Below, one piece after another: positions 7,889-15,665 of a stretch of 64,000 bases of DNA. The notes below the pieces were generated by a model that saw nothing but the letters and a program-made list of their open reading frames with translations, searched no databases and was not told the DNA's origin. Positions within the stretch are counted from its first letter, which is position 1; each line of letters begins with the position of its first letter. This DNA is from DATCJY01 sp036562565 (lineage in GTDB: Bacteria > Bacteroidota > Bacteroidia > Flavobacteriales_D > Sanyastnellaceae): NCBI GenBank assembly GCA_036562565.1, contig DATCJY010000059.1:68602-132601 (forward strand). The letters run 5' to 3'. The translations under genes and the position numbers were made by a program.

Positions 7889-9463
7889 ATGACAAGACAC
7901 ATGAGAAAAAACGCACCTTTCATTTTGCTCAGCCTCTTTATCCTATTGCCATGGATGGCTGATATAAAGGCACAGACTACCGGCAAGAAAAAGAAAACCA
8001 CTACCGAACAACAGCTGGATGAGCTGTTTGCCAAAGCCTTGGAAGACTACAACGTTCCGGGCATGGCTATTGCCATAGTAAAAGATGGTGAAGTGGTATT
8101 GTCCAAAGGTTACGGTGTGCGGAATGTCAATAGACCCGAGAAGGTGGATGACAAGACCCTATTTGCCATTGCCAGCAACAGCAAAGCGTTCACAGCAGCC
8201 GCATTGGCCATGTTGGTTGATGAGGGAAAGATAAAGTGGAGTGATAAAGTGCGGGATCACCTTCCCTACTTCGAGTTGTACAACCCGTATGTGAGTGCGG
8301 AGATGACCATCAAAGACTTGCTCTCACATCGCTCCGGACTTGCAACCTTCAGTGGTGATTTGATATGGTATGGCACCACCCACAGCCGAGAAGAAGTCAT
8401 CCGCAGAGCAAAGTACCTGAAGCCTGTCTATGGATTCAGAGAGGCATACGGCTATTCCAACATCATGTACCTTGCTGCGGGAGAAGTGGTGCAAGCCGTT
8501 ACCGGTCAAACTTGGGATGACTTTATCAAAGAGCGCATCTTCCTACCACTGGGAATGACCACCAGCAATACTTCTATTACCGCATTTCAACCAAACGGCA
8601 ACATTGCATCACCTCACAACGAAGTGAAAGGCAAGAACATCGCCATTGACTATGTGAATTGGGATAACATCAACGCTGCAGGAAGCATCAATGCATGCGT
8701 ATCGGAGTTGACGCAGTGGATTAAACTTCAGCTCAACAAAGGCACATTGGATGGAAAGCAATACTGGAGTGTCAACCGAGCATATGAAATGTGGGAAAAC
8801 GTAACACCCAAGCCTGTGAGCAAATGGCAACGCGAGAACATGCCTACCCGTCATTTCAACGGCTACGGCTTAGGATGGGAACTCATGGATTATGGCGGTA
8901 AAAAAGTCATCAGTCATGGAGGCGGATATGACGGAATGATTAGCAAAACCGTATTGGTACCCGAAATCAATCTGGGATTCGTAATCCTCACCAACAACAT
9001 CAACAGTCTGCCGTCAGCGCTTTCTTTCGACATTTTGGACACCTATTTGGGAATTAGAACCGAGCCCAACTGGACCACTCGTTTCCTTAAGATGAAAAAA
9101 GATGGCGAAGAAGCAGAATTAGCGGCAGCCAAAGCGGATGAAGATGCGCGTGTGAAGAATACTCAGCCATCGTTGGCATTGGAGAAGTATACCGGAACTT
9201 ACCACAGTGAGATGTATGGCAATGTCGAGGTGTCGCTCCAGGACAATCAGCTAAAAATTGATTTCGTACCCACCGCGCTCTTCAAGGGCAACCTAGAACA
9301 CTGGCATTATGATACGTTCAAGCTCAATTGGACCACCCAAATGATGCTTCCCAGCGGAAAAGCGACCTTTATTCTCGATGCCGATGGACGCGTTTCAGAA
9401 TTGAAAATCGTGGTGGACAACCCTGATTTCGACTTTACTGAACTCAAGTTGATGAAACAATAA
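7889..9463 (+). CDS. Secreted beta-lactamase-family serine hydrolase
   Basis: 524 aa. The N-terminal hydrophobic segment (about 9-28, ending DIKAQ) is a signal peptide. The class C beta-lactamase / DD-peptidase fold follows (about 40-400) with all three catalytic motifs: S96-N-S-K99 (nucleophile and lysine), Y189-S-N191 and H343-G-G. A C-terminal lipocalin-like DUF3471-type domain (about 420-524) follows an Ala/Glu-rich linker. Such proteins include Pab87-like peptidases and esterases; substrate here is unknown, and true penicillin resistance is not implied. ATG at 7889 or 7901 are both possible starts. It is probably co-transcribed with the MazG-like gene. Confidence 0.85.
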   Translation: MTRHMRKNAPFILLSLFILLPWMADIKAQTTGKKKKTTTEQQLDELFAKALEDYNVPGMAIAIVKDGEVVLSKGYGVRNVNRPEKVDDKTLFAIASNSKAFTAAALAMLVDEGKIKWSDKVRDHLPYFELYNPYVSAEMTIKDLLSHRSGLATFSGDLIWYGTTHSREEVIRRAKYLKPVYGFREAYGYSNIMYLAAGEVVQAVTGQTWDDFIKERIFLPLGMTTSNTSITAFQPNGNIASPHNEVKGKNIAIDYVNWDNINAAGSINACVSELTQWIKLQLNKGTLDGKQYWSVNRAYEMWENVTPKPVSKWQRENMPTRHFNGYGLGWELMDYGGKKVISHGGGYDGMISKTVLVPEINLGFVILTNNINSLPSALSFDILDTYLGIRTEPNWTTRFLKMKKDGEEAELAAAKADEDARVKNTQPSLALEKYTGTYHSEMYGNVEVSLQDNQLKIDFVPTALFKGNLEHWHYDTFKLNWTTQMMLPSGKATFILDADGRVSELKIVVDNPDFDFTELKLMKQ

Positions 9464-9506
9464 GCACCCAAATAAGATGACATAAAAAAATCTTTTTCGG
9501 TACGGA

Positions 9507-9537
9507 TTTGGATTTGCGATTAGTGCGCGTATATTTG
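9507..9537 (+). promoter_or_regulatory. Promoter of tRNA-Arg
   Basis: TTTG (9507-9510), a 19-base spacer, then TATATTTG (9530-9537): an exact fit to the Bacteroidota sigma-A promoter. It lies 21 bases before the mature tRNA. Confidence 0.8.
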
Positions 9538-9558
9538 CCGCCCGTTTGACGGAAAAAG

Positions 9559-9632
9559 GTCACCGTAGCTCAACTGGATAGAGCACTTGACTACGGATCA
9601 AGAGGTTTGGGGTTCGACTCCCTACGGTGACA
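9559..9632 (+). tRNA. tRNA-Arg (anticodon ACG)
   Basis: A 74-nt cloverleaf. The acceptor stem is GTCACCG (9559-9565) with CGGTGAC (9625-9631), discriminator A9632. The D arm is GCTC/GAGC; the anticodon stem CTTGA/TCAAG encloses loop CTACGGA with anticodon ACG. The T arm holds GTTCGACT. The A of ACG is expected to be deaminated to inosine by TadA, whose gene is at 29381. CCA is not encoded. Confidence 0.95.
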
Positions 9633-9638
9633 CGAAAC

Positions 9639-9669
9639 AAAAAGGCTCAACCATGTGTTGAGCCTTTTT
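9639..9669 (+). terminator. Terminator of tRNA-Arg
   Basis: A 12-bp stem AAAAAGGCTCAA (9639-9650) with TTGAGCCTTTTT (9658-9669), 7-base loop, followed by GTTTTT. Confidence 0.9.
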
Positions 9670-9710
9670 GTTTTTACCAGCTTGAGTTTCCACCATTTTG
9701 AAAAACCCAT

Positions 9711-9735
9711 AAAAAAGGGCCCGTTACCGAGCCCT
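9711..9735 (-). terminator. Terminator of the 965-residue-class surface protein gene
   Basis: Read leftward: AGGGCTCG-GTAA-CGGGCCCT hairpin (9735-9716) followed by T6 (9716-9711), 34 bases after the stop at 9769. Confidence 0.8.
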
Positions 9736-9768
9736 CCTTTTTTCACACAACCAAATACTATCTAACTA

Positions 9769-12672
9769 CTATCGGAAAACAGTAATCCGACCTTTTCTTT
9801 CAATCATGTTTTCTCTGTTGCCAATGGCTACCACATGGTAATTGTAAACCCCATTTGGCACATAATGATCTCCTCCCTGATAAGAGCCATTCCATGGTTC
9901 GTTGATGTCATTGGTTTTGAACACAACCTCGCCATAACGGTTGAATATGGTCAACTCGAAAAAGCGTAAATCATGCCCGACAACAAAGAAGAAGTCATTG
10001 ACACCATCATTGTCCGGAGTAAAACAGTTTGGCACGAACAAATCTCCCAAAGCGGTGAATTCTTGGGTTTTAGATTCAGAGCAGCCTTCAGGAGAGAAGA
10101 TTGTCAGTGTTCCTGACCATTCCTGGGCCCCCAAGAAATTAACTGTTACAGGGTTATCATAGCTGGTTGTTCCGTTACCAAATGTCCATACAAATGGGGC
10201 ATTACCTATGGTTGTATTTTCGAAAACCACCTCGGTTTCAGAGATATAACGGGATTCAAACTCAGGGAACAATTCACGAACAACCACTCTCATAGAGCCG
10301 CTATTGGAATTACCGCATTGATCCTCCACCATCACATAGTACTCGGAGTTTTGCCCCGGAGATTCCAAAACTAAACTTGCATTCTGGCTTGTGCTCGGTG
10401 TTCCGGTTATACCCGTCCACGTGTAAGTCAGGTTGCCCACACCACCGGAGGCCAAGGCTCCCAATCTGGCCCAAGTTCCGATACAAATCACCGTATCAGC
10501 CGGGAACACAGTAAGTGAAATCGGTGCCGGTGGGATAATGACCTGCTTTTGGTCACTCGCTGTATTTCCGCATTGATCAGTTACAGTCAAGCGGATAGTA
10601 CGTGTTTCCCCTGTCTGAACGGCATATTGCGAAGCACTAGATGCAAACTCACCGTTGTTGGTCCACACATAGGTATATGTACCGATTCCGTTCTCCAATT
10701 GCACCGGAGAGTGGTAAGTAGTCGTAATACAGTCCGCTATTACATCGGGACCGATGTCCAATAGGATGTTTACCGGAGGAATAATGATTTGCTTCTGGTC
10801 AGTAGCGCTGTTACCGCATTGGTCGGTTACATGCAGAGTCAGCGTTGATGTTACTCCGGTTTGAACAGTAACTGATGGACCAAAACCAAGCGGTGCGGTT
10901 CCCAATGTCCAGTTGTAAGAATAGGTGCCCACTCCTCCTGACACATTGCTCTGAACAAGATTCTGAGTGATACAGTTGGTGGTAATATCCGGACCAATAT
11001 CCACCGTAACAGGAACAGGAGGATAGGATACCGTAACCTGATCCGTTGTGCTAACCTGACAGTCGTCTGTCACGGTCAGAGTAATGTTTTGTGTCGTTCC
11101 TTCCACAAAGGAGACGGACGGAGCACTAGAGAGGAATTGGCCGTTGGCCGTCCAGTGATAATAGTAATTACCATAACCACCTGACACAGCGGGGATAATA
11201 CTTATCTGGTCAATACATTGAGCGGTAAAGTCCGGTCCGAGATCGACCACCAATGGCGGGTTCTGGACGAAGGCCACATTGACAGCTCCGCTTACAGGGG
11301 CCACTCCACACGTATCCGTGACGATAAAAGGATAAGAAACCGGTCCCGATGGAGTCATCGTCAGACTTGGTTGTGTGACACCTAAACTTGTCCATTGTAC
11401 CTTATAGAATCCCAGCCCGCCCGTTATGACGGGCTCAATGACGACAGTATCTCCACAGTTAATGAGATGATCCGTCACAGAAACGGACATCTGCGGGACA
11501 TCCGATATATGAACCGTTATTGAAACAGGGTTACCCGCGTTACAACCCAAATCATGCACCGTCAGAATCAAAGTTTCCGTTCCTTCTGGGTAATCATCGG
11601 CTAATGCTATAATAGGTAATGACACCGTAGTCGTACCGGCAGGGAACGTAATTTGTTCTGGCAACAACTCGTAGTCCAAACCATTGATGGCTGTACCGGT
11701 ATAACTAAGCGGATAAGTAACCTCATTTCCGGCAGCAGACTCCGGCCTGGTCAGTGTAATTTCCGAAACATCGCATCCTTCATAAAGTCCGGTGCCTGAT
11801 GGTGACAATGGTGGTGCTGTATAGGAAAGCTGAACGGCATTTGATTGGAAGCTGTTCGCTTCAAGAAAAACCCATGAGTCCCAGCTACCGTCAGATGCAT
11901 CACCTATTGCAATTTTAATTTGATAAGTAGCTCCACACACCACTGGCGTCTGAGCTGTCAACACGGTGGTGAATCCATCGGCTTGAACGTTATGAATTTG
12001 CGCATAGCCGGTATTATTTGGTTGGTGGTTTCGAACGTAATAGCTCGAGTTGTTGGAATAATTGACAGAGTTGATACTTACCGGTGCGGAAGTTCCCGGA
12101 ATTAATGCAATATTCTTAGCACCACCTTGAAATGGACCTGAAATACCGGGGCCACTTATAAAGAAACCAAATACGTCATTGATGGAGTTGACGTATTCAG
12201 GATATTCTTCAGAAGCAAAAACAAATCGGAACTTCAAAGAATCTCCTGTAGGAATAAAATTGAATTTCAAAATAGCAGCGTTATGGATGGAGTTACCGGC
12301 TAAGATTTGTAAGTCCGGATCCCCAAATCCATCAGAGCCTGTTGGTGGCCCCATACTAAAAGAGCCGGAATTATTAGGCCCTATTGCACCATTTACGTGA
12401 CCGGTACCCATAATCACTCCGGAAGCTAGACCGATTCCACAGTTATTACACACGAAGCTTCCAATCTGAGTGGTTTGGTTACCTTGAAACGTAATATTAG
12501 AAGCAGTAACTCCTTCACCCAATAAGATGTTCTGAACCGCATTGGCTGCAGTGACACTAGAGTTAACCGCAAGCTGGGCTTTTAGTGCCCCTTCAGTAAG
12601 AACACCGGAACATAAGATGATTGCCACTAAAAATATCGTCTTACGCACCGAATGATGTAAAGACTTTTTCAT
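9769..12672 (-). CDS. Large secreted choice-of-anchor-L protein with T9SS type B tail
   Basis: 967 aa. Signal peptide about 1-33. Residues about 35-275 form a choice-of-anchor-L domain (NNCGIGLASGVIMGTG, FASEEYPEYV, IGDASDGSWDSWVFLE). A Calx-beta-like domain follows (about 300-392; SYTGTAINGLDY, EGTETLILTV). Then come five Ig/PKD-like repeats of about 80 residues (about 395-800), several starting D-x-G-P-D and ending V-T-D-x-C. A PKD-like module (803-875) leads to the CHU_C sorting domain (878-967; FVPNCFTPDNDGVND, ending GRITVFR). It should be exported by T9SS and attached at the surface, probably as an adhesin. It is paralogous to the next gene upstream. Ligand unknown. Confidence 0.85.
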   Translation of the reverse strand: MKKSLHHSVRKTIFLVAIILCSGVLTEGALKAQLAVNSSVTAANAVQNILLGEGVTASNITFQGNQTTQIGSFVCNNCGIGLASGVIMGTGHVNGAIGPNNSGSFSMGPPTGSDGFGDPDLQILAGNSIHNAAILKFNFIPTGDSLKFRFVFASEEYPEYVNSINDVFGFFISGPGISGPFQGGAKNIALIPGTSAPVSINSVNYSNNSSYYVRNHQPNNTGYAQIHNVQADGFTTVLTAQTPVVCGATYQIKIAIGDASDGSWDSWVFLEANSFQSNAVQLSYTAPPLSPSGTGLYEGCDVSEITLTRPESAAGNEVTYPLSYTGTAINGLDYELLPEQITFPAGTTTVSLPIIALADDYPEGTETLILTVHDLGCNAGNPVSITVHISDVPQMSVSVTDHLINCGDTVVIEPVITGGLGFYKVQWTSLGVTQPSLTMTPSGPVSYPFIVTDTCGVAPVSGAVNVAFVQNPPLVVDLGPDFTAQCIDQISIIPAVSGGYGNYYYHWTANGQFLSSAPSVSFVEGTTQNITLTVTDDCQVSTTDQVTVSYPPVPVTVDIGPDITTNCITQNLVQSNVSGGVGTYSYNWTLGTAPLGFGPSVTVQTGVTSTLTLHVTDQCGNSATDQKQIIIPPVNILLDIGPDVIADCITTTYHSPVQLENGIGTYTYVWTNNGEFASSASQYAVQTGETRTIRLTVTDQCGNTASDQKQVIIPPAPISLTVFPADTVICIGTWARLGALASGGVGNLTYTWTGITGTPSTSQNASLVLESPGQNSEYYVMVEDQCGNSNSGSMRVVVRELFPEFESRYISETEVVFENTTIGNAPFVWTFGNGTTSYDNPVTVNFLGAQEWSGTLTIFSPEGCSESKTQEFTALGDLFVPNCFTPDNDGVNDFFFVVGHDLRFFELTIFNRYGEVVFKTNDINEPWNGSYQGGDHYVPNGVYNYHVVAIGNRENMIERKGRITVFR
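10515..11250 (-). repeat. Tandem ~80-residue Ig/PKD-like repeat units within the surface protein
   Basis: Three consecutive coding units (protein residues about 476-555, 556-636, 637-717) share the frame D-x-G-P-D, G-x-G-x-Y-x-Y-x-W, T-x-x-L-x-V-T-D-x-C-G-N and PPV. The DNA also repeats imperfectly, for example around 10541-10590 and 10787-10835. Flanking units at 395-475 and 718-800 are more diverged. Confidence 0.7.
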
Positions 12673-12763
12673 TCGTTGGTTGGTTAATTAAACACACTAA
12701 AAACTCTTCATAGGCAAAAATGGTTGTACGAGGTTTCTATTTTTTTCCTTCGGTTTCAAAACA

Positions 12764-14644
12764 TTATCTCACAATTACTATATAACCTGAGTATTCCAAG
12801 CCATCAGATCTTCTAAAAATATAGTAATAGGTTCCGTCTTCCTGTTCGTTTGCTGACCAATCATTATTGTAGTTATGATTTTCATAAACTACTTTACCCC
12901 AACGGTTATAAACAGTCAAAGAGCTATTAGGAAAAGACTGAATTCCTTTAATCTCAAATGTAGGGTTATGCTGGTCGTTATTAGGTGTAAAGATATTAGG
13001 AATTGTAGTATCACAGACATTAATCACTACTTCAAATGAATCTGAGTTACCACAAAAATCAGTCACTTCAACGGTAGTCACTCCCACAGGAGCATTACTG
13101 AACAAGGTTCCACCTTCTACCTCTAACAGCGTTTCATCATAGACTATGGTAAGTGGATAGTAACCACCGGAAATAATCGGACCACTGGAAATACCTGTAC
13201 ACAAGTAGAAGATAGAATCAGGCATCTGAAGTGGAGTCTCTCTCTCTAAGACATTCAAAGTAAATTCTGCATCTGCCGAATAATTGCATCCATCATCCAA
13301 AACAAGGTAGAATGTAGAGTCGACCGGTGATGACACGACAATGGACTGGGTAGTTTCTCCGGTTGACCACAGAAAGAATTCACCCGCCAAGGTGTTGGTT
13401 GGGACAGCGGTCAATGTTACCGGAATATCCGGACACACATCGTTTTGATCATAATCAATCGTCACACTCATTTGCGGGTGGTCATAAATAAAGAGCTCGA
13501 GCTCAATATCAATGATTTCACCATCTGCCATGACAAGCTGGGTGTTTAATATTAGATTTTCTACGCCTTCGTCCTCCCCGTCATCATATGGGTTCAAGTA
13601 GATGGTAACTTCATTTTCGCCATCGGGAATGGTGATAGTGGTTGGCAGCGCGGGAGCATCCACTCCATTGGTAAACGTTCCACTGTAGGTCACATCAAAA
13701 GTGTAATCCCCAAACACACATGGCGGTCTGTAGAAAGTAATTGGAGCCTCACCACAGAACTCATACATGGTGTTGGGCATACCCGGAGCAATGGTGGGTT
13801 GAATAAAGGTCACATCCAACGGGGAGGTACTGAAACTACCTTCTTGCAAGAACACCCAAGAGTCCCAAGAGCCATCGGAGGCATCACCAATGGCAATTTT
13901 GATATGATATGTTTCTCCGCATATCACATCTGCATGGGCAGTCAATACGGTAGTAAATCCATCTGCCTGAATATCGTGAATCTGAGAATAGCTGGTATTA
14001 TTAGGCAAGTGGTTGCGTACATAATACGCTGAATTGGCATTAAAATTAACTGAGTTAATGGTCACCGGATCGGTGGTTCCGGGTATTAAAGCAATGTTCA
14101 CGGCACTATTGGTAAAGGGCCCTGAAATTCCAGGTCCACTGAGAAAAAAGCCGAATGCATCGTTCACACTGTTCACATACTCGGGGTATTCTTCAGAGGA
14201 GAATACGAAGTTGAAAGAAATATTATCACCGGTAGGAACGAAGTCAAATTCAAGAATCGCAGCGTTGTGAATGGTGTTACCGGCCAATACTGCGAGATCA
14301 GGGTCTCCAAAATAATCATTTCCTGTTGGAGGACCTGCAGAAAAATTTCCGGAATTGTTCGGTCCTACTGCACCGGTCACTGCTCCTGTTCCTATGATTA
14401 CACCTGAGCTAATATTAATACCGCAGCTATTGCATTCAAAATAACCAATCTGTGTAGTCTCATTGCCACTGAAAACAATGTTGGCGGCCTCAACACCACC
14501 ACCCATCAGGATGTCCTGAACGGCATTTTCTGCAGAGATGGATGAGTCGACCGTTAACTGACTGTGAAGGCCTCCTACACACCCTAAAATGAAGAGGCTA
14601 ATAAATAGTGTACGAATGCAATTAGTTGGTTTTGTCATTGTCAT
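12764..14644 (-). CDS. Second choice-of-anchor-L surface protein with T9SS type B tail
   Basis: 626 aa from the ATG at 14644; the frame extends to 14704 but that would push the signal peptide (about residues 8-28, LFISLFILGCVGG) inward. The choice-of-anchor-L domain (about 30-270) is very close to that of the downstream neighbour (shared GPNNSG, FGDPDL, EEYPEYVNS, YVRNH, IGDASDGSWDSWVF). A Calx-beta-like region with an acidic loop (about 280-390) and a short Ig-like segment follow. The CHU_C sorting domain is at about 545-626 (NIFTPNNDQHNPTF, VYNRWGKVVYE). It lacks the five-repeat stalk of the neighbour. It is probably surface-exposed and adhesive; ligand unknown. Confidence 0.85.
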   Translation of the reverse strand: MTMTKPTNCIRTLFISLFILGCVGGLHSQLTVDSSISAENAVQDILMGGGVEAANIVFSGNETTQIGYFECNSCGINISSGVIIGTGAVTGAVGPNNSGNFSAGPPTGNDYFGDPDLAVLAGNTIHNAAILEFDFVPTGDNISFNFVFSSEEYPEYVNSVNDAFGFFLSGPGISGPFTNSAVNIALIPGTTDPVTINSVNFNANSAYYVRNHLPNNTSYSQIHDIQADGFTTVLTAHADVICGETYHIKIAIGDASDGSWDSWVFLQEGSFSTSPLDVTFIQPTIAPGMPNTMYEFCGEAPITFYRPPCVFGDYTFDVTYSGTFTNGVDAPALPTTITIPDGENEVTIYLNPYDDGEDEGVENLILNTQLVMADGEIIDIELELFIYDHPQMSVTIDYDQNDVCPDIPVTLTAVPTNTLAGEFFLWSTGETTQSIVVSSPVDSTFYLVLDDGCNYSADAEFTLNVLERETPLQMPDSIFYLCTGISSGPIISGGYYPLTIVYDETLLEVEGGTLFSNAPVGVTTVEVTDFCGNSDSFEVVINVCDTTIPNIFTPNNDQHNPTFEIKGIQSFPNSSLTVYNRWGKVVYENHNYNNDWSANEQEDGTYYYIFRRSDGLEYSGYIVIVR

Positions 14645-14885
14645 TTTGATTAAGTTCCTTCCGCAATCCTTTATCGGGTATGAAGCGGAGAATTGTAAGC
14701 GCAATATAAACGAGGATTGCTACATACAAAATCCCGCGTCCGCGGCAGGCTGTGGATTAAAAAAGCACTTAGTTGACTCTGGCCAATTGTAATAAGTTGC
14801 CTCTCGCATTTATATTTATAATTTTCCGATAATCACCCATTTAGGCCTTCCATAGGATTATTCACATAAGAGCCAATGGATTAGA

Positions 14886-14893
14886 TACATTTG
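14886..14893 (+). promoter_or_regulatory. -7 box directly before the ABC ATPase start codon
   Basis: TACATTTG matches TAnnTTTG; only 4 bases separate it from the ATG at 14898, so the mRNA would be leaderless. No clear -33 element. Confidence 0.5.
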
Positions 14894-14897
14894 GAAC

Positions 14898-15614
14898 ATG
14901 GCTCAGGAAATTATCCGCATTGAAGGTTTAACCAAGTATTACCGTATTGGTGAGGAAGTCATCAAAGCGCTGAATGGCGTAGATTTATCCATCTACAAAA
15001 ACGAATATGTTGCATTGATGGGGCCTTCCGGTTCAGGAAAAAGTACCATAATGAACATCATTGGTTGCCTGGATACCCCAACAAGCGGGCGCTATTTCCT
15101 GAATGGCCCGGATGTAGCCCAGCTCAACGACAACCAACTGGCAGAAATCCGCAACAAGGAAATCGGATTTGTTTTTCAGACCTTCAATTTATTGCCTCGT
15201 TACTCGGCTTTGGACAATGTTGCACTTCCACTGGTTTATGCCGGAGTACCCAAAGAGGAGCGATTGGAAAGAGCTCGACAAGCTTTGATACAAGTGGGAC
15301 TGGCAGAGCGCATGAATCACAAACCCAATGAACTCTCCGGTGGTCAGCGCCAACGTGTGGCTGTAGCGCGTGCCTTGGTTAACAAGCCATCAATCATTCT
15401 TGCCGATGAGCCAACGGGTAACTTGGATACAAAGACCAGTTATGAAATCATGAACCTGTTTGATGAAATTCATCAAGCTGGCAATACGATTATTATCGTA
15501 ACACACGAAGAAGACATCGCTCAAATGGCACATCGCATTGTGCGCATGCGTGATGGCAAGATAGAGAGCGACCAGCCCAACATTCCGAAAAGGCAAAGTC
15601 AATTTCAAGAATAA
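14898..15614 (+). CDS. ABC transporter ATP-binding protein, LolD/MacB type
   Basis: 238 aa. Walker A GPSGSGKST (residues 42-50), Q-loop in FVFQTFNLLPRYSALDNV, signature LSGGQ (about 146-150), Walker B ILADEPTGNLD and the H-loop histidine in IIVTHEE are all present. The GNLD and NLLPRY features place it in the MacB/LolD/FtsE-like family that works with FtsX-type permeases in lipoprotein release, peptide or antibiotic export. No permease gene is adjacent, so the partner is encoded elsewhere. Single-gene transcript: promoter box at 14886 and a strong terminator right after the stop. Confidence 0.9.
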   Translation: MAQEIIRIEGLTKYYRIGEEVIKALNGVDLSIYKNEYVALMGPSGSGKSTIMNIIGCLDTPTSGRYFLNGPDVAQLNDNQLAEIRNKEIGFVFQTFNLLPRYSALDNVALPLVYAGVPKEERLERARQALIQVGLAERMNHKPNELSGGQRQRVAVARALVNKPSIILADEPTGNLDTKTSYEIMNLFDEIHQAGNTIIIVTHEEDIAQMAHRIVRMRDGKIESDQPNIPKRQSQFQE

Positions 15615-15647
15615 AAAAAATGCATCCACTTAAGGGATGCATTTTTT
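15615..15647. terminator. Terminator between the ABC ATPase and methyltransferase genes
   Basis: A 13-bp stem AAAAAATGCATCC (15615-15627) with GGATGCATTTTTT (15635-15647), 7-base loop. It is symmetrical and serves both convergent genes. Confidence 0.9.
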
Positions 15648-15665
15648 CTTTATCCACATACAATG

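Noticed and set aside
7889..9463. Reading the serine hydrolase as an antibiotic-resistance beta-lactamase
   Set aside because: The S-x-x-K, Y-S-N and H-G-G motifs and the C-terminal DUF3471-like domain fit the broad peptidase/esterase family; nothing specific to AmpC resistance enzymes is visible.
10275..11490. Regular repeats resembling a CRISPR or satellite array
   Set aside because: The period (~240 bp), in-frame coding and imperfect identity show protein-domain repeats; no CRISPR-type short repeats or cas genes are present.
15650..15658. Perfect TTATCCACA DnaA box
   Set aside because: Isolated single match beside a terminator, far from dnaA; expected by chance in 64 kb.
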